NCBI GenBank assembly: GCA_947179485.1
Contig: OX359245.1
Coordinates: 34,087,067-34,151,066, forward strand
DNA length: 64,000 nucleotides
DNA from: Allacma fusca
Lineage: Eukaryota > Arthropoda > Collembola > Symphypleona > Sminthuridae
Reading direction: 5' to 3'
Within the stretch, counting starts at the first letter, position 1. Every line of letters starts with the position of its first letter. Below, piece by piece: positions 25,201 through 36,285 of the stretch. The translations under genes and the position numbers were made by a program. The notes beneath the pieces are model-generated. The model worked only from the letters and a program-made list of their open reading frames with translations, did not search any database and had not been told where the DNA came from.

Positions 25201-26165
25201 GAAATGAAATTGTGCTTAATATTAATTTGTTTAATATACAAGTCATTATTTGATTTTAATGTCCACGTTTTAATGTTTGGAATTCTGTTTCAGTGACAAT
25301 GTAAATGTGAAATGTAAACTTAGTAATACGGACAGTACAATAATTACGTTATTTTATTGCATAATAATCAAATTCACCTATAAAAATAACACTGTCTTTT
25401 AAATATATCATCAATGACTTGAACTAATTGACTCGCTAATGACTAAGAAAGCGACCTAAACTTAATGGCCTAAAAATATACAACGAATGTAAAATGTTTC
25501 CCGATCTACCAAAGCTAGATTTAGTTTTAGAAGGATGTCTGAGTTTGGAGGAACTTAGACTGTGAATGGCATGTTATAAAGTGTTGAATGTCAAGCTTTT
25601 TAATTTTTTCACCCTGAAAAGTGGTTTTGCGTTTCAGCTCAAAGGGCAAACTGAAACGAACAAAAATATTATTTTGTGAACTGAATCAAAACCAAGCTAT
25701 CGGTTCATTTCGTCGTCTGAACTGAAACGAATAAAATGTTTTGAAACGAACTAAAACAGTGGGCGCACTAGTGTAACACACGCCTTACCCTGAACACATT
25801 AATTATGAACATTAAAATTAATTTCGTTTCAGAAAACTAAGCTAAAACAACTGCCAAAATAACCTACAGCATGTTAGTATTAAATTGACAGGTATTTTTG
25901 AAATTTTGAAATTGCATATTGCACATAATCGTCAAATTTTATAATTTAAAGCAAGTCTCAAATTATGCGCATCAATGAAATGTATTTTCTTGGAATTCCT
26001 TAAAACCTGATTATTACCAATATTTTAGTTTGGAAAATTTGATAAATAAGCTCAATATGAATTTATAGCTCTTTCAAAATGCATAATATATCTGTCATGT
26101 GAATACTTCTCGAAATGATGTGTTCCGCGTGTTCTTAAAATTTCTCTGAGTTTTGTATTCTGAAG
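22217..26165. repeat. Duplicated block, copy B (chemoreceptor gene plus flanks)
   Basis: Collinear with 5797-10020 across intergenic, exonic and intronic sequence. Its distal end also matches 1-410. Divergence is moderate and spread evenly, including several small indels. The limits are approximate. Confidence 0.75.
22710..24573 (-). CDS. Seven-transmembrane chemoreceptor-like protein, gene B
   Basis: Minus-strand exons 24573-24195, 23680-23392 and 23211-22710 give 389 codons before the stop, with intron phases 1 and 2 as in genes A, C and D. Exons 1 and 2 have the same lengths as in gene C (379 and 289 nt). The acceptor used by gene A for exon 3 (ATTTAG) is deleted here: six bases around it are missing. 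The next AG, 12 nt downstream (ATATTAG), restores the frame and yields an exon of 502 nt, exactly the length in gene C. I therefore read the gene as intact with a shifted acceptor, but a transcript is needed to be sure. Start at the ATG of MYLFTP. Confidence 0.6.
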
Positions 26166-26189
26166 CAGCACAAATTAAATGCAGGGGCC

Positions 26190-26900
26190 GAATTTTTCTG
26201 GGAAGACTGAAATTCCAAACAGAGCATAGCAATTTCAATAACACTCAACCCTTAATTATTCCACGATTTGAATTTCCCCCATTTACCCCTATATCATGAA
26301 AACTATTTGGCCTACTTTACAATTGAAATTGTGTTTCCTTTAAAAAATTCTTTAAAGAACCTAGACCGAGTTCATTGTAACAAACAAATGAAATAGAATT
26401 ACTGGGTGAGGGAATTCTAAACCATTTAAATTTTCCGAGGGAACTTTGAATCCTTGGTTGGATTTTGCTACAAGCTAGCAAAATAATCTTAGTAAACAAT
26501 CTTGCATCTCGACGAATGACCTAATAGCAAAAAAAATTGGGGGAAAATAAGAGCTGTAAATAATCTCATAAAAAATATTGTATTTTGATGTCATAACCTT
26601 TGAAACACATTTTTACAATATAGATTGTCTCCTGCCAAACGCTCTCTCTCTACATCTCGTGTATTTTACTTTCAATACAATCGAACTAAGCTAAATCGAT
26701 TCAAAGGCTCTGAGAGGAAAGGACAATCCCAACGTCGATCTTACAGAGAGAGATATTCGTCGCCAAAATACTTTGAGTGTATTTCAAAGCATTTACAAGG
26801 TGTAGGAATGGGAGGAGAAAGAGATCCGTCGTTTGTAAACCCCAGTCTTCTAACATTCTTCAATTGTTGAGGATTTTTCTGGAATTGAATACTAAACTAT
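26190..26900. repeat. Dispersed repeat, copy 1 (paired with 61140-62040)
   Basis: Homologous to 61140-62040. Shared landmarks in order are ATTACTGGGTGAGGGAA, TTGAATCCTTGGTTGGATTTTGC, GACGAATGACCTAATA, TCTCATAAAAAATATTG, TGCCAAACGCTC, TTCAATACAATCGAAC, CGCCAAAATACTTTGAG and GAGGATTTTTCTGGAATT. The other copy carries an extra 200-bp segment near 61580-61800. The plus-strand ORF at 26625-26870 lies in the repeat and is not conserved in the other copy. Element class unknown. Confidence 0.6.
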
Positions 26901-27530
26901 TATTGTAAGCGAGAGTAATTGTTAGATTTTTTGATGTAATCGCTGTAAAATGGTAAACGTAAAATAAAAAATTGACATTTTTGCTATAATGGACTTTCAA
27001 AGCGTTTTAACTAACCCGAAAGATAGAGCGCACGCAATCACATCACCCGCACATAATAATTGTAAAAAAATCGTTGAAATTTTATTTGGAATAGTCAGTG
27101 CCAATGGAATACTAGATTGTACAGATGTGAATGTAATCAATATCACGAGGTATGTATTTGGGCATGTATGCACTACTTTCAGCAGTGTCTTCCATAATTC
27201 AGCACTATTTTGCAGTCAATGGCAAAATGGGTAAAGCTACTACTGCAGTAAACAGAGGTGCACCAAATACTACAAAAACAGACTATCGAGCAGTGAAACG
27301 TGAATTTAATGCAATGGAGAAGGAAGAAAGAAATTTCCTTTGTATGAAGTAATACATCAGATTACCCTTTGCCATCTTTCGGGCCATAGAAAGAATTACA
27401 ATGTTAAGAATACCTATAATCCGAAAACTGCATCCCATCATTTAATTTGACTTTACTTAATCCATATGAAACATAACTTTTCATATTCAAATATTTGACA
27501 AAAATTTCAATTATTTTGAGAAGTACTTTT
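26901..27530. other. No gene recognised
   Basis: Plus-strand ORFs at 26989-27234 and 27152-27352 overlap in different frames. The second ends in a hydrophilic lysine/glutamate-rich stretch. Neither shows a known domain, and splicing between them was not evident. Confidence 0.3.
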
Positions 27531-27532
27531 AA

Positions 27533-27790
27533 AATCTGAAAAGCGCTCCACAAATTACGTAAACTATTCCGCAAATTCTGAAAAGTATTTCACAATTTAT
27601 AAAAATATTACACAAATTCTGAAATGTTCCGCAAATTCTGCGTAAAAATCCGCAAATTCTAAAAAACATTCCACACATTCTGAAAAAAATGCCACAAATT
27701 CTGAACAAAAATTCCACAAATTCTGAACAAAAATCCGCAAATTCTGTAAAATATTTCACGAATTCAGTAAAATATTCCGCATATTCACAT
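27533..27790. repeat. Degenerate tandem repeat, unit about 20-24 bp
   Basis: About a dozen diverged units of the type CCGCAAATTCTGAAAAATAT run head to tail. Unit length varies, with AAATTCTG the best conserved part. The minus-strand ORF of 101 codons here (repeated Cys-Gly-Ile-Phe-Phe-type units) is a translation of the repeat and is not called as a gene. The array lies just downstream of gene C's stop codon. Confidence 0.7.
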
Positions 27791-28016
27791 GTTGAAACAA
27801 AATCTATTTGAAGTACAACACGGAGAAGCGTCATACAATAAAACTCATTTTGGAAAATGTTTGAAATGTAAAAATACTATAGATAATATCCTAATGTTTC
27901 AAAGGAATATAACCTGAAAAATCCAATAACTAGTTACAAACTGTCGCAATAACATTTACTTGTTGTTATAAATAAAATAATTTGACACCATAAGTTTTGA
28001 TTTAAAATTGTCTCGA

Positions 28017-31000
28017 TTAACTAAGTAAAATCGTAATAGTCCAATCTTGAATAATTTGTACAGCTGAAATAACAATTCCTCTATCAAAATAGAAGAGTGA
28101 CCCACAAAAGATTTTAATCGGTTGTAAGCCTCTTAGACGCAATTTATTTTGCTTAAATTTACAAATGCTCTTCCAGTGTAATATAGTTTCTTTAGATTCT
28201 TCAAAAATCGATCCTGCGCATTGGTTGAAGACAATGAGAATGCCCAGATTGATAGCAGCCATCGTAATTCCTACGAAGTGTTCGTGCCATATGGTAGATC
28301 TTATCATTAAGATAATCATGGCTGTCGCTGATGAAATCATTGTCGTTTGAATCATAGGCAATTCGTCAAAACACAAGGCGTTAAACGTCGTCACCAATAT
28401 TTGCGTTTGGCGGTACTTACCAAAAGTTTTGGTAACGATTAAACATTCGTGTAGCATAGTTCTGCAAACAATTTGCTTCCTGCTTAAATTTTCCGTGTGT
28501 GTTAGAGTAATGTGTTGTCTGCAATACAGGAGTTAATTTAAATGTATATTTCTCAACGTTTATAAAAAGATCTCATTATGGCGACAGTATGCATTGTAAA
28601 TCAACTTAAATCAAACTTTATAAATATTAAAAATATTTCAAATGATCTAGAATTTCCCCGAAAATCTAGTGACGTTACCACAAACTTTTCAAAATATCAC
28701 AAAAGAACCAATGAATGCACAAAAAGGCCTATGTATTTATTTTTAACTAATTAGGAGTAAAAGCATCTGTTATTTTTTAGATCAAATAGTTTAAAGAAAT
28801 GTCTTGAAATGCTACTTACGCATGTTCATCAACGGCGCACTTAATAACGAGTAGGGTGGGTAGAATAGTACTGTACCCTACAAACATTATGGCATAATTG
28901 AGAATGTAGGCATAAATTATGATCAGCGTGGATACAACATACTTGACAATCATTGGAGGTGTATTTATTGGAAGCTCCATTTCAAATACATGAGGTGGCA
29001 AGTGGGGGTTCATCATAAATCCCAAAAGCGCGATTAAACATGCAGGCAAAAAATAGTAAATAATCCTTAAAAGGCGATCCACTGTCACATTATGCAAGGC
29101 GGGTCGATCTGCAAGAAAGTTAGTGTAAATGGTGTTTATTCATAAGTTACAATTTGACAACCACCATCTCATTGAAGTCCAAAATTTCTAACGACTTCGG
29201 TTGGGGCATATAAGTTTTAGCAAAACAAACGTTTGTGTGCAATAAAAAGTAGTTTATATTCTAGAGTTTGTAAAATCTTTGTCATTTAAATCAGCTCCCT
29301 AAGCCTGATGATCAGTAGCTTAAATAATTGAGACTTTAAGCATCTGAGTCCAGCATGCCCAGTTTGTTTATATACACCTTCAAAGTAGTGCTGTACTGAA
29401 ACATTTTAAACCGAGAGTAATTATTACAGTTGTTTCTATTAACAGTTAGCGCGATAAAGCAACGTTATTTGTTTTTAATAATTTAATACTTTAATACTTT
29501 TTAATAATTATTCTGGTTCCAGAACACATGCTTTCTGATTACTATGTTCTGTAAGGAACTATTTAGCGGCTCAATGGATAGTTCCCAACTCAAATTATAA
29601 AATAATGACTCCCAAAGAATAGCAAAAGATATGCGTGTTTATTGTTTCAAGATCAGTTTAGGAGTGATGGACAGAACAAAACTAGCTTTTGATCAGGATT
29701 ATAAGCATTATAGATTGATTGGTTCATTTTTACAAATATAAATATTCGGAAATAACAGATATTGTTATTAAATATTGAGGCACTGGTTTGGTTACCAATG
29801 CAATAGTAACGGATAGAAATATTCGTTACACAACTCTCCCTCAAAAATAGAACGGGATGTTTGTTGTGAAGAGTTAGTTGGTGGTGATCGGAGAGTTGAC
29901 TATTAGACGAGATGTGTTGCCATAGAGATGGTCGCAGCTACCTCAGCATTCTCGTCAACGCAGTGATGATATATTTTCACAAAGATGATTCTTTGGATTT
30001 TCGTCTGCATAATAGCGCTGCTAACCGCAAAGAACTGCTGCTTCCTCCGCACTCCGCTAATTCTAGCTTCATCCAATGGCAGGAATCTGCATTCACGGCG
30101 CGGTACCGAACGCGAAACACAATGGCTCCTCGAGAGCGATGCCACTTCGCCTCGGGATTTAGAGTGGTTTTGCGGGGAAAAGCTGCTACCAGCGGCGGGC
30201 TTCCCATGTAACCCACGGCGGGAACTTTCTCTTCGGCGGGGCTGCACGTAGTACTTTCTTCGGTATATCCCGGTTGAGCTTTGTAAGGAACTATTTAGCG
30301 GCTCAATGGATAGTTCCCAACTCAAATTATAAAATAATGACTCCCAAAGAATAGCAAAAGATATGCGTGTTTATTGTTTCAAGATCAGTTTAGGAGTGAT
30401 GGACAGAACAAAACTAGCTTTTGATCAGGATTATAAGCATTATAGATTGATTGGTTCATTTTTACAAATATAAATATTCGGAAATAACAGATATTGTTAT
30501 TAAATATTGAGGCACTGGTTTGGTTACCAATGCAATAGTAACGGATAGAAATATTCGTTACAGTTCATACAGTAATAACACTCATGTTAAAAATTCTGTG
30601 AAAAAACTTGACTTTTCTCGGTATAAAAGGACGCTATTTACAACCTGCGTTGTATGTATATGCGCATAAACAAAGTACTATTTAATAATTCTTACCTTCA
30701 TATCTAATCTTGTAATACAATAAGGTTTGGTTGTACATCAATGGAATAATCTTGTAAAATGTAATGCTCCTTATGTACACACATGAGCAGAAAACTGCTT
30801 GGACAAGAGCCATTAATATAGTTGCCTTGTTTGCAAGGCCCAATGGATGCCACTGATTAGATATCCATAGTTTAATTAGTCGGTTGCACATGCTAAAAAA
30901 ATATACAATGTAATATAGCATTGACAGTATCCAAATTGCGATACGAGTTCGGCTTTCCGAGACTTCTGGGCAATCCTTTTTAAAATTCCACTGAATTGGC

Positions 31001-31074
31001 AGACACGAAGTATAATGCGTCCATAGAAGACCTTTTTTGAAAAAACGAAATGCTAACGGACTGAAAAGATACAT
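28017..31074 (-). CDS. Seven-transmembrane chemoreceptor-like protein, gene C
   Basis: Minus-strand exons 31074-30696, 29108-28820 and 28518-28017 (379, 289 and 502 nt) give 389 codons, with GT-AG junctions (GTAAGA, GTAAGT; TTGCAG twice) and phases 1 and 2. The protein aligns throughout with genes A and B (for example LPIQWNFKKDCPE, MMNPHLPPHVFEM, YFDRGIVISAVQIIQDWT) but is the most diverged of the three. Intron 1 is 1.6 kb because of a 1-kb LTR-type insertion at 29550-30562; without it the intron would be about 570 bp, close to genes A (508) and B (514). The reading frame is intact. Expected location: plasma membrane of sensory neurons, by family analogy only. Confidence 0.65.
29550..29830. 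repeat. Left LTR of the miniature element
   Basis: TG...CA ends with 5-bp inverted tips (TGTAA/TTACA); 281 bp, apparently identical to 30282-30562, indicating a recent insertion. Confidence 0.75.
29985..30251 (+). CDS. Small ORF inside the miniature LTR element, signal-peptide-like start
   Basis: An 88-codon ATG-initiated ORF whose first 17 residues (MILWIFVCIIALLTAKN) look like a secretion signal, followed by a polar region rich in Arg, Glu and Leu. It occupies the GC-rich core of the element. Other frames are open too (29912-30211 plus, 29903-30325 minus), which is expected of GC-rich DNA, so coding status is doubtful. It could be a captured host exon or chance. Confidence 0.2.
   Translation: MILWIFVCIIALLTAKNCCFLRTPLILASSNGRNLHSRRGTERETQWLLESDATSPRDLEWFCGEKLLPAAGFPCNPRRELSLRRGCT
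30282..30562. repeat. Right LTR of the miniature element
   Basis: Direct repeat of 29550-29830, followed by the target duplication GTTC. Confidence 0.75.
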
Positions 31075-33884
31075 GGTAAATTCGAGTAGAGTCAAGTTCT
31101 TTGAAGGAATGTCCTCCTAAGCAAAATGAGAGTATAATCAATCACCAAAATTGCAAACACATTTAAGTTCGATTTTATTTTAAATTGGTTCTGTTAAACC
31201 CAATCGGCATTGACTACATTTTGTAACGTGTACACAAGTCAAATGGATTTTGAAGTTGGAAAAATGCTTGTAGTTCTTTGTACTTGCAGCGCTATTTACC
31301 CATAGACGAAGAAACGATAAACTATTGTAGTCCAAAATCATATGATAAAAATTTAGAAACGTAGGGCAAACTTAAGATTTCTTTTAGGAAAGCGTTGATT
31401 TTTAAACGAAGGAGATAGTTTACATTAAAGTTTCAACAATGACGTCGGTGTTTGTGTGCCTGAGAATTTCGGAATTTTTAATACAATTATCACTAGTAAA
31501 ACTAGAAAGAATTCAGATTCCGTACAAACAGTTGGTATGGGCACTTTGCCATGAACGAAAATCCATTCGTAGAAATTTTGAGCACCATATTTTAATACAA
31601 TCTAGTATTATTCTCCAAATCGGAAGTTTTAGCGTTGTGGAATATATATAACAGACTTGGATTTACAAACCAGATATTGCTTACATCGCCCCTTTAAAAC
31701 ATAATTTATATGCACATTGAATTTTTTTTAATGCATTTCGAATAGCATGACAGATTAAGTTAATTTTGAAACATTTGATTATATACTAGAAACATAAACT
31801 TAAATAAGACTGAGTATATAATCCAGATAATTAAACCATAATTGAATCATCCAGAACGTTATACGTTCTCTAGCAAACCGTTGGAATAAATTGAATGTTT
31901 AAATATTAATTTTTATATGTATGTATGTAAGGTTTTATTGATTTGGGCTATCGCCCCTTCAATATTTGATTACAGTGACTTAATTTTCATTTAATAGTTT
32001 ACAAAGTTCAAGGAAGAAATTATATATGAGTAAGCTGCAGTTATGGGTAATACATTGTATTAGGTTGTTATTAATTTTTATATTAATGTTTGTATTATTT
32101 AGTATTGTATATATCATATTAATATATAATATGTATATATTATTTATATTTTTGTTAGATGTTGCATGGAATCCTTTGATTTCACAAATTGTACATACTT
32201 TTTAAGAAAATGGATCATTCATAGGAACTTGATTTTAATTTTTTCCCCTTCAAAGTCAATTTATATCTCACTTGCTTGGTAGTATTTAGATCCAATCAAA
32301 GCAACTAAAGGTATTTAACAAAGTTAGTATCAACAAGCAAGTAAGCAAGTAACAAGCAGTATCCTAATATCAAGAACTCTAATATCACCTTAAACAGAGT
32401 TTTATCGGAACGAAGTGTAAATTACTGCTTCTGCTTCCGGTAATAAGCAAGTTTGATTCTATTTTTCAGTTCATAAATCTAATTTCAATGTCACTTACAA
32501 TAGATCCCGAACGTGACAACTAAGAACAAACTAAGTACTGTGTGCCACATTCATTAATTGAGAAGCATTTTTAATATTGGCGCAAGTAATCACGAGTGAT
32601 GACACAATATACTTACTTATAATTTCTGATGTATTTATGGGAACAAGTGAGGATAACACATGAATGGCAGAGTAAAAAGTAGAGTAAGAAAAACATTAAT
32701 TTAGGTACCCGTTCCCAGTAATTTAATAAAAATGAGTATTCGGGCCCGTTCCTACTCCCGTTAGCAGAAATTGAAAATGTTGTGGGTCCGTACCCAATCC
32801 CACAGCTGGTTTCCCGACCCCGTTCCGGGGTCCAAGTTTCCTTGCATTGAAGTGTGATAAAACCTATTGTCAGACTTTAGTACTAATAAACGCTTTGTTT
32901 TGTATGTTGTGTATGGAGTAGGTCCTAAATCACAATCGGCACAAGTGTATAGCGATTTGGACTTTACAATTTTGCATTTCCAGTCAAAGCGTTTTCGGAA
33001 ATCTAAAACTATTCTAGAGGAAACTTAAAGAGTTCTTCAGGGAGCTATCGTAATAAGAGCTGCGTTCAGGTTAAGGTATTTCGAACAAATCGAATTAAAT
33101 TTGACTTGAATTTTAAAAAATTTCTAAACTTAGTATCCCTACTTACATCTGATAAATCAAGTTTATCGAAAAATTTGAATATTCAGGTAAACAATTTTCG
33201 AGTTTATTTATTACAACTTGTACTTGACGGCAATGTTAAAGTTAGAAATAATTTGACTTAAGCCGGGGAGATAAGCGCACCCTGTCATTCATGAGCTGAA
33301 GGCATATCAATGTAGATGGTTTTTAGCAGACCAGGAGATTAATGCTGGGGTTTAACCCTGTAATCTCTTAGGAGAAGCTTTTGTCTGTGAATTCTAAAAA
33401 TGAGTATGTACAACACTATCTAAACGAATGTTAATGAATGGAAAATAGTCTACCTCTGTAAAGATAACAAAACCATGTTTAACTGAATAAATCTGACACT
33501 ATTCAAACCTCAAAAAAAACTTCGACTTAAACGTTAACTTGAACGTGTACTTGTAGGAATGAAGTAAGTAGGAGCATTGTAAGTAGGTTAATAAATAAGC
33601 ATGCTCTACATTATCCTCAAAGTACTCTTAATGTAATTCTTTGTTCCACGTTACTTGAAATTCCGGGTTTTCATATTCATTAAAAATACTAGCCCATTAT
33701 CCTTATTAGCTTTAATTAGTTTATAATATTCTAAGCTTCCCAATTATAGGGTTAATTTAATTGCGTTGTCTCACAGTTGAATTTTATTATTCAAGTAAAT
33801 ACTTCATAAATGAATAACCAAATACCAGAAATAGCGTATGTAGTCATCAAGTTTAATACTCGTTAGACCGATATTAGAATAAAC
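31075..33884. other. Upstream region of gene C, then no gene recognised
   Basis: The first 250 bp or so resembles the upstream regions of genes A and B. Beyond that lies AT-rich DNA (a strongly AT-rich run at 32040-32160) and, at 32705-32830, a small patch of CCCGTTCC and GGGTCCGTACCC words like the other word arrays. No ORF with a recognisable domain. Confidence 0.35.
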
Positions 33885-34181
33885 TCACACGGTAAGACTT
33901 TCAGATGGTACACGTGGATTCAAACAAAGCATAGCACATGTTTTAGCACTCCCCTATTATGTTTCAAAACTCATGTAACTCGAGTGCATTTTGCCCCGTT
34001 CTCCTAGGACACGTCACGAAAGTTTCAAAATTATAAAAACGATACCACAGGTATCCCATAAGGATTTTCAATTTTTGAAAGTCGATGAAATTTTGATTTT
34101 CACTATTTCAATGAAATTCAAGTTTTTACAAACACATTTATATATCTTTCAACGAAATTCTCCAAAAGGTAATCCCTCCAT
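33885..34181. repeat. Dispersed repeat P, forward copy
   Basis: Reverse complement of 52357-52660, with landmarks GGTAAGACTTTCAGATGGTA, CACGTGGAT, GCCCCGTTCTCCTAGGACAC and TCTCCAAAAGGTAATCCCTC. Its right boundary ends in CCCTCCAT immediately before repeat Q. The other copy carries a small internal duplication around TGTGGTATCGTTTT. Confidence 0.65.
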
Positions 34182-34754
34182 CAGAGATGATAGCATGGTC
34201 AAGTACACCACGCGTATTTCGGGTCATGTTCAAGTTCGGGTCATGTTCATGTCCAGAATTTAAAGTACTTGAAGTTATCGGGTCATGGCCAGCCAAAAGC
34301 AGAACCCGAACACGACATTTTACTTCAAGTCATGTTCATGTTCAAGTAAAGTATTTGAACTTGAACGTCAAGTCATGTTCGTGTTCAAGATTCATTTGCC
34401 AAATACTTCCCCACGAACGTGCTTTTTTCAAGTTCAAGTTCGTGTACTTTCCCCACGATTTGCGCGGAAATTATACAAATTGCAAAACGTTTTTTACAAC
34501 TTCATAGGATTCATGTTCAGGTTCATGGTCAAGTGGAGTTCATGTTCGGGTTAGAAAAATGTACTGAACGCGCGTACTAAACCAAGTTCAAGTTCTGGTA
34601 GAAAGTACTTGTGGCCATGAACTTGGTCCTGCAAGTATTTATATGATCATAAGATACCAAGTTCGGGTTTGATTATTATTGGTACTTGAATATTCATGTC
34701 CAAGTCATGTTCATGGCCGGATCCAGTAAAATACACGACCCGAAATCAACTCTG
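34182..34754. mobile_element. AAGTTC-word element Q, copy 1
   Basis: Starts CAGAGATGAT and ends ATCAACTCTG (inverted, CAGAGTTGAT), with AAGTTCGGGT, TCATGTTC and related words throughout, as in the outer element at 1749-4126. The 8 bp on the left is CCCTCCAT and on the right CTAGACAT, which do not match well. Its right 250 bp is nearly the same as 42293-42538. ORFs at 34187-34554 are by-products of the word array. Confidence 0.55.
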
Positions 34755-36285
34755 CTAGACATAAAGTTTGTTGTTTTTGAATGAAATCTCTTGAAAATGA
34801 GCTCTTAACTCACAACATAGTCCGAGGGTGGTCAACTCTGATGATTTCTTCCTGGCAAAAAAAATACATTGCGGCTGTTTATCACACGAAAGTTTTATCT
34901 GGGATTTCCGTTCGTATAATGAGCTTTTAGAAACTCGAAGAGACGCTTACCATGATTTTAGACCGCCACAACAAGAAGTCCTTCGAACTCAGCACCATCG
35001 TTGTAGGTACATGCAGTTAGAACAAACATAAAAACGTTTGCATTTTAGTTGCTCTTAACTGCAGTATTATTGTTTTTCTAATTTTGTATTTTATCTGAGT
35101 CGATGCATTGCTTCTTTGGGTAGTTAAATGGTAATGAGGCAATTATAAATATGCTATCAATGATTGGCTTAATGCAGTCCACACACATCTCAAGGGGTAA
35201 TATCAAACAATTTTGATCAAATAATAAGAATCCATATCTACAAAAGCTAGATCCACAGTTTAGCCAACTGTGTTAAATTGTTTTCATTTTTAGTATAGTT
35301 AATAGTAAAACCTTATACACTGATGCTGATCCATCTGACGAAGTCGATGCAAGCAGCAGTGATTAGAATTATTATTCAACGACGGGATTTGGATATTCAG
35401 CAATTTCCTTCGAATCAAAACACTTAAAACATTTAAAAGTCATGGCTTTTGTAATGTATTCAAAACGTCATTCGAAGTTTCGAAGTGCTGGTCATTTTAA
35501 AGCAAAAACAATAAGTAAGAGTTTAATTATTCAATCGGTTTTTAGCTTTTATTCGGTTTTGTATACAAACTCAATTACAATATGTATGTACATGATTTTG
35601 GTTAACATTATATGATTCTCATAGTAATATATGGGAGCCTAATGCACATATGTAATGACTCCACGTGTATGCAAGGACGCAAGCTCATGAAAAAATCATT
35701 CCACGTTAACTTGTAACGCCCTTAGGGTGATGAATTGAATTCCATTAATGAACACATTAGAAAACATTTAATTATTTACGGACACGTTACACTTCCTGTT
35801 TGTATAAAATTTAAAATTTACGTAAACTAGTAACCTTACCCCCGGACAATTGCACATTATTATTCAGACTTGTACCTAACGTTCACCACGACTAAACATT
35901 AATTAAACCAAACCAAAGGAAAACGTGAAATTCACGCCAGTTGTACCTTCTGGTGCTATTTGGATGTATTAAATTATTATAATATTTTACAATTTTTGTT
36001 TCAATTCTTTATTTATGCAAGATAATTATTTAATTCGTCCAATATAATGCAATATTTTCTTCATAAATACTTGCAGTTAACGTGCAGTTAAAATAGTTAA
36101 AATAAACTACTTTGATTTTCTGTTTTCAGGGCTTGGCTTTGACTTGATTTAACTAATGCTAATAAATAAATAAATAATACAAAACCATCTACTCTTAAAA
36201 ATAATATAATATATAATTATTGCTTTAATTAATTAATTAATTAATTACTTCCTGTCCAGGTCATACGCCAGCAACGTATAATATA
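34755..36285. other. No gene recognised; 5' flank of gene D
   Basis: A 67-codon plus-strand ORF at 34828-35031 has no recognisable domain. A TTAA-type microsatellite lies at 36225-36247, just upstream of gene D. The start codon of gene D follows 39 bp later. Confidence 0.35.

Larger units (their letters stand above)
29550..30562. mobile_element. Miniature LTR retroelement (TRIM-like) in intron 1 of gene C
   Basis: Two direct repeats of 281 bp (29550-29830 and 30282-30562) look identical by eye. Each begins TGTAAGG and ends TTACA, and the pair is flanked by the 4-bp duplication GTTC (29546-29549 and 30563-30566). These are hallmarks of LTRs. The internal region is only 451 bp and has no gag or pol, so mobility must depend on another element. 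No convincing primer-binding site or polypurine tract was seen. The internal part is noticeably more GC-rich than its surroundings and carries a small ORF starting with a hydrophobic segment (see 29985-30251). Confidence 0.75.

Noticed and set aside
27529..27834. 101-codon minus-strand ORF rich in repeated Cys-Gly-Ile units
   Set aside because: Arises from the periodicity of the AAATTCTG tandem array.
29903..30325. 140-codon minus-strand ORF in the miniature LTR element
   Set aside because: Several frames on both strands are open in this GC-rich core; it runs into the LTR and has no recognised domain.
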